A stretch of DNA of 64,000 nucleotides from Batkoa obscura (Eukaryota; Entomophthoromycota; Entomophthoromycetes; Entomophthorales; Batkoaceae): NCBI GenBank assembly GCA_030770535.1, contig JASVEC010000014.1, positions 372,001-436,000 on the forward strand. The letters are read 5' to 3'. A program made the translations under genes and the position numbers. The notes below the pieces were generated by a model. The model was not told the origin of the DNA. It did no database searches and saw nothing but the letters and a program-made list of their open reading frames with translations. Position 1 is the first letter of the stretch. Each line of letters starts with the position of its first letter. Positions 1 through 11,389 of this stretch are shown here, in pieces.

Positions 1-114
1 TAATAATAATTGTTAATATTATATCATCAAACAATATAATTTCACTTAAAATCGCCATTTCCTAAGAAAACAAACATTAATATTATTAAAATATCAACTA
101 ATGAATTTATTCGC

Positions 115-2190
115 TTACTTTAATTTTTTAGTAATTGAAGTTAAATCCAAATCCAAGAAAGTCTCAATAAATTTGCCAATATCAGTATTCTATAATATTA
201 TAATGAAAATAAGATAAAATAAAATAAAGGTAAAAATAAATTAATATCGATATTATAATACATAATAATAAAATTACCTCTTTACTCCCATGCAAGTGAT
301 GTGCACCTTTACCATAAGCATATAAATTTACATCCACACCAGTATGGCCATGAGTTGTCCACTAAAGTACAAAAAAATAAAAGAATAAGTATTAAATATC
401 AATTAATTTATCAACTTACCCCTAAATTAGCTCTTCTAGAAACTACATTACCAAGTTGAGCTTTTAAATCAAATAAAGTATTAGCATGGTTAATAGCTTC
501 AATTTCAACCTCAGTAGGATCGGAGATACCCATAGATTCCTGTAATATTTTATTTTCAATAAAATTAGCTTTATCTTTCCCAGTGAAATTCATGATTTCT
601 TCAGCTAGTTTTTCAGTTGATTTTTTTACCCTGGCAATAACTTCTGGATGCCTAAAATACAATTAATTACAATTTTATTAGTTAGAACAAAGTGAAAGAC
701 TTATTTCTTTACCATATGTATTCGGGATAAGCAGCAGTTAATTGACGACCTAAAGTGAAGCCACCAGTTTCATGATCACTTACCTAGAAATTCAAGATAA
801 GAATAATGATTGAATGTTTCTAACTTTTCAAATTTACTGAAATCATGACTGTATCTGAATTTTTAGCTACAAAATCTTTAACTACTTTTACTGTTTCATA
901 ATAAGCTAAAATATCATGAGCATGAGCAACGGGATCATTGCTAAATAGAAATATTCAATAAAAATAAAAATAAAAATGGATTTTTAATAGATTACTCATG
1001 AGCTGCCATATCGATTCTGGAACCTTCGATCATTAAAAAAAATCCATGAGTTTTTTTCTTAGTTAAATTATTTAATATTTGTATAGTTTTTTTGGCCATT
1101 TCTTTTAAAGCAGGTTGTTGTGAACTATCTCGGTCAATTTCATAATCCATATGCTAAAATAAATAATAAACAACAATAAATAATAAATAATAAATAATAA
1201 ATGGTTGAATTATTAATATTTACCCCATTAGCAAACAAACCCGCCAATGGAAGCTTTACATTATTATCATCAATTTCTTCAAACTCCTTTTTTTCAAATA
1301 CGAAATTCCAACCTAATTCATTTCCTTTTTTAATTAAATCTAAATTATCCGATCTACAAGAACCTGTAGTATTTCTATCCAAAAATTCACATTTACCACC
1401 ACCAAACATAATATCTACATTTCTACCTAATGGATATAATCCAATTTGTTGTTCTGCTATTTTATTTTCCATATCCCTAGAGATAACATGGGCTGAGAAA
1501 GAAGCAGGTGTAGCATGTGTAATTCTTGAAGTGGCTACTAAACCAGTTAAAAAACCTCTTTTTTTAGCTGCTTCTAAAACAGTACCGCATGGACGTTGGT
1601 GTTGATCAACTATAAAAATATGCATAATGAGTTAAACTTAATATAAAATACTTTTATTGACATTTTTACAATAAAATTTAAAACTTACCTCCAATAGCAC
1701 CATTATAACTTTTTAAACCACAAGAAAAAGCGGTAGCTCCAGCAGCTGAATCTGTAATTACACTGGATGAAGAACGTGTTCTTGATTGTCCAATTAAAAT
1801 TTGATCCAATGGGGTGATAGATGAATAAGTATTATTATGTACAAACTGATGAAACGTTCGTCCATAAGTTTCACTGGCTGGTCCAAAACCATCTGATATC
1901 ATGATAATTACATTACGCTTGTTACCTAAAAAGAGAATTACAATTAATAAAAAATGAAAGAGATTTAACGAATTACCATAGTGTGGGGAATAGGACACTA
2001 CAATTCCTATACCAATGATAAACACTAAGATTAAACCTACACAATAGCTCATGTATTTTTTATGATTGGACTGAAATTAAGATTAGCTAATATTTTTTAA
2101 TAATGAATTACTTAAAATTACTGGTTTTATTTGATTATTATTAATAAGGCTAATCCCTTCCGTATTATTATTGTTGCTTTCTAAATCCAT
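115..2190 (-). CDS. PHO8: Vacuolar-type alkaline phosphatase (PHO8 family), 10 exons, 502 aa
   Basis: Repressible alkaline phosphatase that hydrolyses phosphomonoesters, normally in the vacuole lumen. I read exons 2190-2122, 2070-1977, 1925-1689, 1609-1224, 1153-996, 940-838, 783-713, 651-420, 361-278 and 189-115; they total 1509 bp and close in frame. A short cytoplasmic N-terminus precedes a membrane segment at about residues 32-51, the type II anchor typical of PHO8. The metal-binding Asp is in SDGFGP (about D66), and the phosphorylated Ser is in TDSAAGATA (about S114). Downstream are HDNDP, SDHETGG and WTTHGH, all family metal-ligand motifs. The length fits the family (yeast about 566 aa, many fungi about 500). 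The fungal HARSFHQ-type helix following the first Asp is also present. I see nothing broken. The start is the first ATG in frame and gives the expected cytoplasmic tail. Confidence 0.95.
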
Positions 2191-2650
2191 TGTTAGATAA
2201 ATAAAACTAATTTTTATAAAAAGTATTAAGTTTTATTTTTATTATTTATTTTCTGTTATAATGTTGATTAGTTTATTTGAATCATTTGTTGACGTTGAAT
2301 TTCTAAATTTAATTAATTGAGGATAAACTAGGTAAGTCGTGATCTAAGGAGGGTTTTATGGCATAATTTAGGTTTGAATAACTAAGTTTAAGTATTAAAA
2401 TTGAATGAAAAATTAATTATTAAAATTTTGTTATTATTACTAGATTAATCACATCGTTGTTGGAAAATGTAAAATACATTTTTTTCAAATTACGGCTAAT
2501 ATAAACTTCTGCCATACAACTACTAACTTCAACTAATAAAATCAACCTTAACAAGGCATCAAATTTATTTAATTAGTTGAAGCTCTTTTGACATGACTTA
2601 AAATTTGCCAAATATTAAAAATTATTCACTTTTCACATTAAAGTGGCATA

Positions 2651-2750
2651 TGAGAATGTTTTTTTTGGTTTCATCACTTTTTCCATTTTTAAGCACTATT
2701 TGAGCGGAAAGATTATTAGTAAAATTCTTAAATACAAAAATACACTCCCA
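2651..2750 (-). mobile_element. MITE-like inverted-repeat element, copy 1
   Basis: A ~100 bp copy of the window's repeat family in reverse orientation, flanked by TA on both sides (2649-2650 and 2751-2752). It carries the family core with AGCACTATTTGAGCGGAAAG. It lies between the alkaline phosphatase promoter and the LTO1 3' end. No coding capacity. Confidence 0.8.
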
Positions 2751-2874
2751 TATTGTAAAATTCAATAATTGTTACAATTAATATGTTATTTAATTTGAAG
2801 ATTACTAATAAAGATAAAAATTTAGATATGATATATTTGTTTTTATTTATTTACTTAATATTTATTCTATTTAT

Positions 2875-3403
2875 TTAATAATTTAAGTCATTAGTTTTAT
2901 GATTAATTGGTGTATCGGTTGCACTAAGCCCTAGCCAAGTAAATAATAATTTAACTTTAGCATCTAATTGAGCTTCAATTTTTTGATAATCAAATTCATG
3001 ATCATTAATAATAGGTACTGTATCTATTAATTTTAGTATACTATTTATATTTTTAATTATTCTAAATAGACAAATAAATAAAAATAGATAGTAAATAGAA
3101 ATGAAAGTTTTACCTCTCATTCATAGTTTCATTTAACTTTTGATTTTCATTAAGATAACATATAGTTTTACATATAGATTGAATAAACCCTATTTTTTTA
3201 CCAAATTCATACCCTTTTTCTAAACCATGTAATCGTCCTTGTAATTTTCCAATATCTTCTCCTTCAATTTCTCCCGTTTTTACACCTTCAATAAAATATC
3301 TAATTTATTAATTAGAGCTTAGTTAATATTAAAAAGAAGAGACATTTATTGCAACTTACTTTTGTTCAATAAATAAAATCTCATCTAAAGTGGAATCTAA
3401 CAT
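2875..3403 (-). CDS. LTO1: LTO1/ORAOV1-like protein with deca-GX3 motif, 138 aa
   Basis: Small protein of the Yae1-Lto1 family. In yeast, Lto1 and Yae1 form an adaptor that delivers an iron-sulfur cluster to the ABC protein Rli1 for ribosome function. Exons are 3403-3360, 3299-3114 and 3061-2875 (417 bp, in frame). The diagnostic feature is the spaced-glycine region in exon 2, with EGVKTGEIEGEDIGKLQG followed by GLEKGYEFGKKIG, which is the deca-GX3 repeat. The C-terminus contains GLSAT and ends in a polar tail. Size fits the family (yeast 161 aa, human 137 aa). It lies downstream of a short inverted-repeat element and between the phosphatase and cornichon genes, all on the minus strand but with separate promoters. 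Identification rests on the glycine pattern and length. A Yae1 paralogue is the alternative, but the short length favours Lto1. Confidence 0.82.
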
Positions 3404-3768
3404 GTTTTAAAAAAAATAAAAGTTATTAAAAAAGTTGTTTTTTAGCTCAAGTTCCTTTTTTTACAATAATTTGAAAATCAAATTTGCTTCATTTTTATTT
3501 GAAGATTACAATTGATATGATGAAATTTAAGAATTTATTACTAATTGTTAGGATATTATAAAATTATTAATCTTTTATGTTCATTTAAAAGCTTGACTCA
3601 TGTAATAAATATATAGTCATCATTATACTGTCATTAAGTTAATTTCTATTTATTATCTAAAAAAAACTAGACCTCTATCGAATAATCCTTCTATCAAGAT
3701 AACTATTAAATCATTAAAGTCATAAAAAAAGGGTATAAAGCATGTTTATTTAAAACAAATATTTATTC

Positions 3769-4450
3769 TTATTCAAATGTAGCAGTCGTAGGTCTCACTT
3801 GTTCAACTAAACAAACAATCATTCTAAATAAAAAAAGAAGCTAATTAATATCCATAATAATAATAGCTAGTAAAACCTTGTTACTTACCTATAAAGATAC
3901 CAAAATAAACAAAGTAAATAAAAACCTAATCGAAAACCCCAATCCCATTTATGTTTTGGTAAACTACGAAATATTTCTGTGGCATCTAAACGAAGCTTTT
4001 TTTGATAGATACTAATATAAAAGACGTGTTAATTTAATGCTTAAAATCTTTTATAAAGTATGAGATATGCATAGTTGCTTACTTTGATAAATTAAATAGA
4101 AACAATGGTAGATTGAATAATAGACTATAATACATCCCTGAGAATAACAAGATGATGACAATTAACCCATGCGTTATATGTTCAGGCATTATATACTGAA
4201 GTTCAATATTAACACTAATAATATAAAGTTTATCTATTTTTTAGTTACCTTATTCAATTTATTACATAGGTCTACAGGGTTAATATAATCGGATTCAAGA
4301 TCCGTTAACATGATTAACTAATAAATCCAGCATTTAAAAAAATTTCAATTACTAAATTACAAAAAAAAGACTTACGAAAAATATCGAAAACAAGATTAAA
4401 ACGACAGCAAGTATTAAACATAATAAAAAACAGACCACTGAGCCGTTCAT
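3769..4450 (-). CDS. ERV14: Cornichon/ERV14-type COPII cargo receptor, 5 exons, 144 aa
   Basis: Small three-to-four-pass membrane protein of the cornichon family, which packages membrane cargo into COPII vesicles at the ER. Exons: 4450-4376, 4317-4249, 4195-4083, 4011-3889 and 3823-3769 (435 bp, in frame). The open-frame track misses it because every exon is short. The family signature [20 protein letters not shown] follows the first membrane segment. Next come PEHITHG, a second hydrophobic segment, [11 protein letters not shown], and then [14 protein letters not shown] before the last membrane segment ([16 protein letters not shown]). Length matches ERV14 (138 aa) and cornichon (144 aa). There is no ER-retrieval tail, as expected of a cycling receptor. 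I am confident of the family. Assignment to ERV14 rather than ERV15 is only by convention for single-copy fungi. Confidence 0.93.
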
Positions 4451-4839
4451 CTTTTTTATACCTTTTTAGAATTTTAAAAAAAATGCTGATTTGAATTTTG
4501 ATATTGTTTTTACTTGTAACTTTTGAAAGTTTTTATTGGATAGTAGATGAATTTGCTGCTTTTTTTCAAGTTTAGAGTTATATAACATCTAAGTCTTAAC
4601 ATTAAGTTAATAGTAGCTAAAATTGAATTCTGAGTTGAGTTGATGATTTGATATTTATAACTAGAATATTGTTTACATATAGTAAATCATTTAATTGTAG
4701 TATTCTAATATTTAAACTAATAACTTGTTTTAGTGCATCATATTTAAAAAGATGTTAGTTGTAAAAACTTATAAAAATAATAAGTAAGCTTATTAATAGT
4801 TTAATAAATTACACTCTTTTACTTTTAATTATACCCATA

Positions 4840-4941
4840 TGGGGATGTATTTTTGTGTTTAAGAATTTTACTAACAAATTTTCCGCCTTAAATAGTAGTT
4901 AAAAAATGGAAAAAATAATGAAGTAAAAAAAAACATTCCCA
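4840..4941 (+). mobile_element. MITE-like inverted-repeat element, copy 2
   Basis: A full copy, 102 bp, beginning TGGGGATGTATTTTTGTG and ending ACATTCCCA, flanked by TA on each side. This is one of the clearest examples of terminal inverted repeats with a TA target. Confidence 0.85.
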
Positions 4942-5122
4942 TATTATTAATATGAATTGTTTTATCCAATATAAATAGATAGTTATTAAAACTTAAATAT
5001 TTCATATTATATAGATTATTTATATTATTTATACATAATAAGACTTATTAAAATGTTTTGATTATAAAAATATGTAAGTAATTTTAAAAATAATTTTATT
5101 TATACAATTAGCAAAATAAACA

Positions 5123-5223
5123 TGGGGATGTATTTTTGTGTTTAAGAATTTTACTAATAATTTTTCTACTCAAATAGCGCTTAAAAAATAGAAAAAGTGA
5201 TGAAACCAAAAAAAACATCCCCA
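5123..5223 (+). mobile_element. MITE-like inverted-repeat element, copy 3
   Basis: A full copy whose ends are TGGGGATGT and ACATCCCCA (perfect 9 bp terminal inverted repeat). The inner core CTCAAATAGCGCTTAAAAAA is intact. Flanks read CA and AA, so any TA duplication has decayed. Confidence 0.85.
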
Positions 5224-5415
5224 AATAGTAAATAATAGATCAAATGATAATAAGATTATTTTATTATCAGCTTTAACTTTTTTAAATATTATTAATATTT
5301 TTATAGAATATTGGTTTATTAGCTTTATAGTTAATTACAGTATAACAATTGTTTTAACTACTAAGTACAAAGTATTGCTTTATCAGTTTTACAACTAATT
5401 TAATTATAATCCATA

Positions 5416-5519
5416 TGGTGGGGGATGTGTTTTGTATTTATGAATTTTATTGTCGATTTTTCCACTCAAATAGCATTTAAAAGATGGAAAAAGTGACGAA
5501 GCCAAAAAAAATAGCCCCA
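5416..5519 (+). mobile_element. MITE-like inverted-repeat element, copy 4
   Basis: A ~104 bp copy with a slightly expanded left end (TGGTGGGGGATGTG) and right end AGCCCCA, flanked by TA on both sides. The core CACTCAAATAGCATTTAAAA matches the family. Confidence 0.82.
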
Positions 5520-5560
5520 TATAGTAAATTTAACTAACTTAAATAATTTTGATTAAAAAA

Positions 5561-5661
5561 GGGGGATGTATTTTTGTATTTAGGAATTTTATTAATAAAT
5601 TTTCCACTCAAATAGCGCTTAAAAAATGGAAAAAGTAATGAAGTCAAAAAAAACACTCCCA
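5561..5661 (+). mobile_element. MITE-like inverted-repeat element, copy 5
   Basis: Only 41 bp after copy 4 and in the same orientation. The left end is GGGGGATGTATTTTTGT and the right end is ACACTCCCA. The core has AATAGCGCTTAAAAAATGG. TA flanks are not clear here. Confidence 0.82.
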
Positions 5662-5945
5662 AGATTGTATTTTTAAATTTAAGTATAATTAGTTTGAAAT
5701 TTTATAGCAAATCTAAAAAAGTTTTATTACTTGGTTGCACTAAATGTCATCCTTATATTTTAATGTTTATAATTAGTAACTATAACAAAAAATTATTATT
5801 ATTATTATGTTTTTTATATACAGTCATCTAATTAAAATATGAAAAAGATTTTTTAACATGGTAGCTTAAAGTTTTTTAAACTATTACCTGATATTATATT
5901 ATTTAATGAAGGCGATTAACTTTTGTAATAACGCTTTCATTTTAT

Positions 5946-6363
5946 TTGTTTTACACATTCTATAACATATTATGTGCTATTTTTCATAATTCAAGTCTAT
6001 CTTAATTACATAAATCAAGACCTCTTGACTTATGAGTAGTCAAGTAAAAACTGCTTTTAAGTCCAATTACTAAATATTAACTTCTATATAGGCCTTAAAT
6101 TTTAAAGTCATTTTTTATTACTTAAAAGCTAACATGGTTATTATAGTAATACTGTTATTTAGTTTTTTATAATATATACGTATATATTTTATATTTTCAA
6201 AAGCTATTTTTTACTATTGTTTCTTTACAATTATGTTTTTAATTATTGAAAGTGCAAAATCTAGTACTTAATGGTTGGAGTCAAAAGGTCTTGGTTTATG
6301 TAAATAAGATAAACTTGAATTATGGAGAATGGCACATAATATGGTATGGGCTATGTAAGACAA
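5946..6363. repeat. Long inverted repeat, ~85 bp arms, ~250 bp spacer
   Basis: The left arm (about 5946-6030) and right arm (about 6278-6363) are imperfect reverse complements, about 80-85% identical by eye. The shared stretch runs from AGGTCTTG through TTTATGTAA and ACTTGAATTATG to GCACATAATATG. The spacer carries no open frame. It is unrelated in sequence to the 100 bp MITE family, so it is probably a separate non-autonomous DNA element or a fold-back repeat. The target-site duplication was not resolved. Confidence 0.6.
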
Positions 6364-7673
6364 ATATAGTAGACAATACTACTGTAAAATCCACATAAAA
6401 TACTACCAGAAAGATTTACTAGCTTTATTGAAGGTACGGTATTAGTGAACAATTTAGTTAAAAAGTCTCGAGTTATTATGTTCTAAAATCTCTTTTGTAT
6501 TCCAACAAGTATGGATATCAAAACGGGGAGACAATGTCTTTCTGAATTACCTGGCATAAATTCTCATAGCAAACTAAAATAAAAGGTTCGAATTGATTCT
6601 GCCTGAACTCAAGAACATGACAACTTAAGTGATTTTTATGTTATAATCAATCTAAAACTGGTAAAGTGATATTTCACAAACGTATAATAAATAAAATAAA
6701 ACAGACTATAAGTCATATATATTGAATAAACAAATATTACAATAATTAACTATAATTATAAAAAAGCTTTTAATTTAGTTAAAAATATTAAAAAATAAGA
6801 ATTTATGACTATATATAATAATCAATACTAAAGAATTTTTTTAATTTTTTAATTATAGAACTGTAAATTATAAAATATAATAAAAATAACAAACATAGAT
6901 AACATTTTATTGATACTTGGTTTTATAGCAAAATGCCTGATTTGGTTAAGTTTGGTCATAGCTGATATAGTTGCTAAAATTAATATATTAACAATAAATG
7001 TTTAACATTTAAAAGTTATATGATATTTTAAAAAAAAGATAAAAACAAATAGAAATAACAAATAATTAATCAGCTTAAGATATATTTGTTAAAAGTTCAA
7101 GCAAATAGCTAATAATTAAACAATCAAAGTGCTAAAACTATTTATAAATAAGCTAAAACAATATGTATAGATAGTAAAACTAACATAATGAAGGTATTAT
7201 TGAAAAACTAATCTTTAGTCTCGTTTTGTTATTATAGTACATTTAACATTGATACAAATGCTGTGAGGACTAATATTTTTGGTATCTATATATTTGTAGC
7301 GGCGCTCATAATATGATTTTAATTAAAATGCTGGTATTTATCAAAACTAAGTGGTAGAGAAATGAAAATACTAATATATATAGCTTTACAAGTTATAACA
7401 CAATGTTATATTTTAATAGAAGGCATCTGTTTATATATAATGATTAAAACAGGGCTGGATGATTGAGATTAATATAATTATCCTATAGCAATAGCTATTA
7501 GCTTTTTTAGACAAAACTATTTTCACTACATTTCACAAAATTTGATTTAATAAACTTCCTAATTTTATTTATGATTTGCTATCAATGTTTTCCCAAAATA
7601 ATTAAAATTAGTCAAGTGCTTAATTCAATAAATTTTTGAATATTTGGCTGAATGTACTTATGCAAACAAACAT

Positions 7674-7777
7674 AAAGGAGATGTATTTTTGTATTTAAGA
7701 ATTTTCCTAAGAATTTTTCCGTTTAAATAGTGCTTAAAATGGAAAAAATAATGAAACCAAAAAAACATATTTCCCCA
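7674..7777 (+). mobile_element. MITE-like inverted-repeat element, copy 6
   Basis: A diverged copy with left end GGAGATGTATTTTTGTATTT, core TTTAAATAGTGCTTAAAATGG and right end CCCCA followed by TA. Confidence 0.75.
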
Positions 7778-9177
7778 TAATTTAGATTACACATTAGAAA
7801 TCAAAATGCTAGAAGTGGTTTTTATTTTTATTTATAATTTTGTTATAGAAAATATATTTATTTGAAACTAACAACTAGTGTTTATTAGCAAAGTAATTGC
7901 TCAAAAATAGGTAAATGAAGCAGACTAAAGCTTTCTAATAAACTCAATTAGTAGAAAATAAAATGGATAAAATTGTTTATTGTTAAAAGGAAATACAATA
8001 ATAGTAATCAGTAATTTGTGCTAAAAGCTATTTTCTATAAAGTTGAATTCTATAATCCATATATAGTTAAGCACTTTAAAAGTATTCATTTAAGCAATAC
8101 TAGTTTTCCAAGTCATGTTATTTCTTCACTTTCAGGCTATACATCCATCTCTAAATTTTTTGTTTTATTATTAAGTATGACTTTTAATGATAGGATAATA
8201 GAAGAATAAAAGTTGAGGGAAAAGTAAACAAATTTAATAAACCAGCTAATTCACATGATCAAAGCAATATTCTTATAAATCCTCCAAAATGCCCACTATT
8301 GTGATGAACTCAAACTGATCATACCAATTATATTAACTTCTCATCAACCATATTATATATTCACAGATAATGCTAAAACCCATAAGTCTCACACGTGTCT
8401 TACAGAATTACGATTATGCTTATTAACTCTAATAAAATCTTAAAGTATTAATTATCATTTTTTGAAGGTGAGTTTAAAAATACTTTAAGATCCCAAAGCT
8501 TTTATGTTTGATTCTTAGAATAGTAATTATATTATCAAATTTGCTTTTTTTAAGAATTTTGAACCTGTCAACTTCATTGGTATAGTGTTTTTGTTTTATT
8601 TTTAGATTTACTTACGGTTGTTGCAACTTCATTGGGACCTATTTTGTGGTAATATATAGAGCCAGTTATTTGATTGTTTGGTCTTTAAAAAATAATCTTT
8701 AGATGTTAGTATGATTTTAGAAAAATCATATTCTTAAATCAATAACTAACAGACCATAATAGAGTTGCAGCAACTCCAACTACTTCGGAGTATGGATCTG
8801 TTTAAATTTTCAATGTTTCAGAGGCATAGTTGCTCTTAATAGGTTTTTAAAATATAATAGTATCACAATATAAAAATCTAGCCCTTTGTTGCTTAAAAAT
8901 CTATATAGAATAAAGAAAGTAATAAATAGATACTGAGCATATCATGGTAGAAGTATAGTAATTTTTAATAATATTGCAAAATAATTGAATTGCTACTTTT
9001 ATAATTATTATGCTTTTAAATGTAAATAAAACTATGGATATTTAATATTATGCGACATTGTGTTATTTAACTACAGAATATTTACTATATGAATGTTAAA
9101 TTTATCTGCTTAAGTTATATACAGAGCGTTATGATTTTGTCTATAAATTAATAATTTGAAGAATTAAATCTATATTT

Positions 9178-9265
9178 GAGATATTAGAGATATTTTTTGT
9201 TTAAGAATTTAACAATCTTTCCACTCAAATAGCGCTAAAAAATCGGAAAAGTAATGAAGCCTACA
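9178..9265 (+). mobile_element. Degenerate MITE-like element, copy 7
   Basis: An older copy that keeps the centre (TTTCCACTCAAATAGCGCT and the following GGAAAAGTAATGAAGCC), but both terminal repeats are eroded. Confidence 0.65.
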
Positions 9266-9882
9266 TCACAATATATTTAATTTTTAAAATAACTCAATTT
9301 TTTTAATAATAAATTACTACTAATAAAAGTTAATATACATTGACTATACTAAAAACTTTAGAAGTATAATAAAGTTAAATATAGGGTGCAATATAAATTG
9401 ACCGAGGTAACCAAATATATTTATATTATACATGGATAGCTAACCGATTACTCAAACTTCAATTTTTTTAAAAAAATAGTCGTGGTAATAATAAATTTGA
9501 GTTTTAAAACAATCCCTAAAAATAGGCAACTAAAGAAGATACAATTAATAAACGGAATAAAAATAAACATTAAAAATGAAATTAATAAAAACTACCAGTA
9601 TCCATTGTAAATGAAAACTATACCAAATAACTACAACAAAGCTGCCCAAATAAAGTAACTTTTAAATTAAAACTTTGAGCGGCGTACAAAATAATTAACG
9701 TGAACCAATTAAAATTGTATAGTAAGTAAGTGGATGAAGTAATGGTTCCTTGGGTCATCTTTGAATAATATGAATATTTGGGTTATTTTTAAATTAGCTA
9801 GTAAAAATTGATTATATGAATAACATTATCATTATGCTTTAGTTAATGTTTGATAACTAAGAATATGTGGCTATACAGTAAA

Positions 9883-9894
9883 TATATATAAAAG
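9883..9894 (+). promoter_or_regulatory. TATA box of the tyrosinase gene
   Basis: TATATATAAAAG about 100 bp upstream of the tyrosinase ATG. It stands out from the AT background because of its position and the canonical TATAWAAR form. This is inference from sequence only. Confidence 0.45.
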
Positions 9895-9952
9895 AAAAAG
9901 GTAAAGTGAAAAATTGAAGGATTTGTTAAATCTCTCTACTAAAATTAGAATA

Positions 9953-9990
9953 GTATAATAATATAATAATATAATAATATAATAATATAA
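9953..9990 (+). repeat. 8-bp microsatellite (ATAATAAT)n in the tyrosinase leader
   Basis: Four or more tandem units of ATAATAAT run up to the tyrosinase start codon, so they probably lie in the 5' untranslated leader. Confidence 0.75.
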
Positions 9991-9995
9991 CAATA

Positions 9996-11165
9996 ATGAA
10001 ATTGAACGTGTATTTATTCAGTTTATTGGGATTGAGCAATTTAATAAGCAGCCAAGACTTACCATTTTGTAAGACAGAGAATATGAGAATTCGTAAGAAT
10101 ATCAAAAATTTAAGTGATGCCCAATTAAATCGTTATTTTAATGCTGTAAAACAATTAAACAGTGGCCCAAAGCCAACAAAATGGAATGCGTTTGCTAAGA
10201 TGCATGTTGATTTCTATCCACAAGTCCATATGAAGCCACTCTTTCTAGTATGGCATCGTTACTTTTTATATTTTATTGAGAAAGAATTACAAAAGATTGA
10301 TCCTTCCGTTACTATTCCATATTGGGATTGGACCGCTGAAGCTAGCAATCCAAATGCTGATCCTATTTATAGTGATAAGTACTTTGGTAGAGTGAATGGC
10401 AATAGTGGTTGTGTTGATAGTGGCCCTTTTAGAGACTTTACAGCTTATTATTGGCATGACGGAAGTGGAAGCACACATTGTTTAAGACGTAAAAAAGTAT
10501 TTGACGAAGAAGTAACAGATGATCGTAAAATGGATACTTTGTATTTAAACGATACGCCTATCAATAGATTTGCTGGAAATATTGAAGGTGTACCACATGG
10601 TCGTATTCATAATGGTATTGGTGGTGAATTTTCTGGCCATGCTTCCCCAGAAGACCCACTATTTTACTCTCATCATGCTTTTATTGACAAGTTATGGTTT
10701 GATTGGCAAATGCGTCATCCTGAGCAAATGGATCAATATCATGTAAATCGTCGTAACCCAGTTGCTCCTTGGGGGTTTCCAATTCTTCAAGCGATTGATA
10801 CTTCCGATCGTATGTGTTATGCTTATAAAGAAGAGCATTTCCCATGGACTCCAACTACTACAATGTCACGCTCAATGATGGTACCAGAGTTTACAGTTGA
10901 ACCATATACTGTAACAAAGAATGTAACAACAGTTGAACAGCTTTTAGAACATGACTTGAACTTCGTTACTAAAAATAATGAACTTACCGATTTAGAAACT
11001 AATTCCAAGATTGATATTAATAACCCACCAGTCAAAATATTAGATGTTGAATTTTTACTTAAAATGAAATTCAATTACACAAATGTTAGACAAAATGAAT
11101 TACGTGAATTAGAAGCTGATCAATTTTTAAATGCTGTCAATGCTCCTGCTCCTACTGTTAAATAA
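9996..11165 (+). CDS. Secreted tyrosinase (type 3 copper monooxygenase), 389 aa
   Basis: Copper enzyme that oxidises phenols to o-quinones, usually for melanin or wall cross-linking. A single exon. Residues 1-19 form a signal peptide (KLNVYLFSLLGLSNLISS, cut near Q20), so the product is secreted or periplasmic. The CuA site has H70 (KMHVDF), H78 (QVHMKP) and H87 (VWHRYF). CuB has H201 (PHGRI), H205 (IHNGI) and a His of the HH pair at 226-227 in DPLFYSHHAFIDKLW. All six ligands appear present. The PYWDW motif follows CuA. The region past residue ~300 is a polar tail with no recognisable lid domain, and the length is at the short end for fungal tyrosinases. The gene is intronless, unlike most neighbours, and sits alone in a gene-poor stretch with its own TATA box, which suggests an accessory or expanded family member. 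I cannot tell tyrosinase from catechol oxidase by sequence. Confidence 0.93.
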   Translation: MKLNVYLFSLLGLSNLISSQDLPFCKTENMRIRKNIKNLSDAQLNRYFNAVKQLNSGPKPTKWNAFAKMHVDFYPQVHMKPLFLVWHRYFLYFIEKELQKIDPSVTIPYWDWTAEASNPNADPIYSDKYFGRVNGNSGCVDSGPFRDFTAYYWHDGSGSTHCLRRKKVFDEEVTDDRKMDTLYLNDTPINRFAGNIEGVPHGRIHNGIGGEFSGHASPEDPLFYSHHAFIDKLWFDWQMRHPEQMDQYHVNRRNPVAPWGFPILQAIDTSDRMCYAYKEEHFPWTPTTTMSRSMMVPEFTVEPYTVTKNVTTVEQLLEHDLNFVTKNNELTDLETNSKIDINNPPVKILDVEFLLKMKFNYTNVRQNELRELEADQFLNAVNAPAPTVK

Positions 11166-11389
11166 ATAATAATATAGCCACTTGCTATTTTGGTAGTAAA
11201 TCTCATAAAATATTATTTAATTTCAAATTTTATTTATTTTTTAAATTATTTTAAAATATAGGCTAAAATTTTAAACCTAAATAGCAACCTGTGTTGTAAA
11301 ATAAAATAGAAGTATAATTATTTATTAAAAGGATATAGGAAGATAAATCCAGTTCAAATTTAATAAATAACGAAATTATTTTATTATAA

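Larger units (their letters stand above)
4451..9880. other. Gene-poor AT-rich desert, 5.4 kb
   Basis: No credible coding region on either strand: the only open frames are short, low-complexity and unlike any family. The stretch holds six MITE-like copies (starting at 4840, 5123, 5416, 5561, 7674 and a degenerate one near 9178) and a ~420 bp hairpin repeat at 5946-6363. The remainder is A/T-rich sequence in which I see nothing definable. A 63-codon open frame at 8018 has no supporting features. Confidence 0.75.

Noticed and set aside
1201-1605. 134-codon plus-strand open frame
   Set aside because: It lies entirely antisense to exon 4 of the alkaline phosphatase, which has strong family motifs.
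8018-8209. 63-codon plus-strand frame in the 4.5-9.9 kb desert
   Set aside because: No signal, domain or composition above background, and no splice extension that improves it.
8560-8810. Inverted repeat around GTTGTTGCAACTT and AGTTGCAGCAACT
   Set aside because: Only the outer ~12 bases pair well, the rest of the arms do not, and short palindromes like this are expected in AT-rich sequence.
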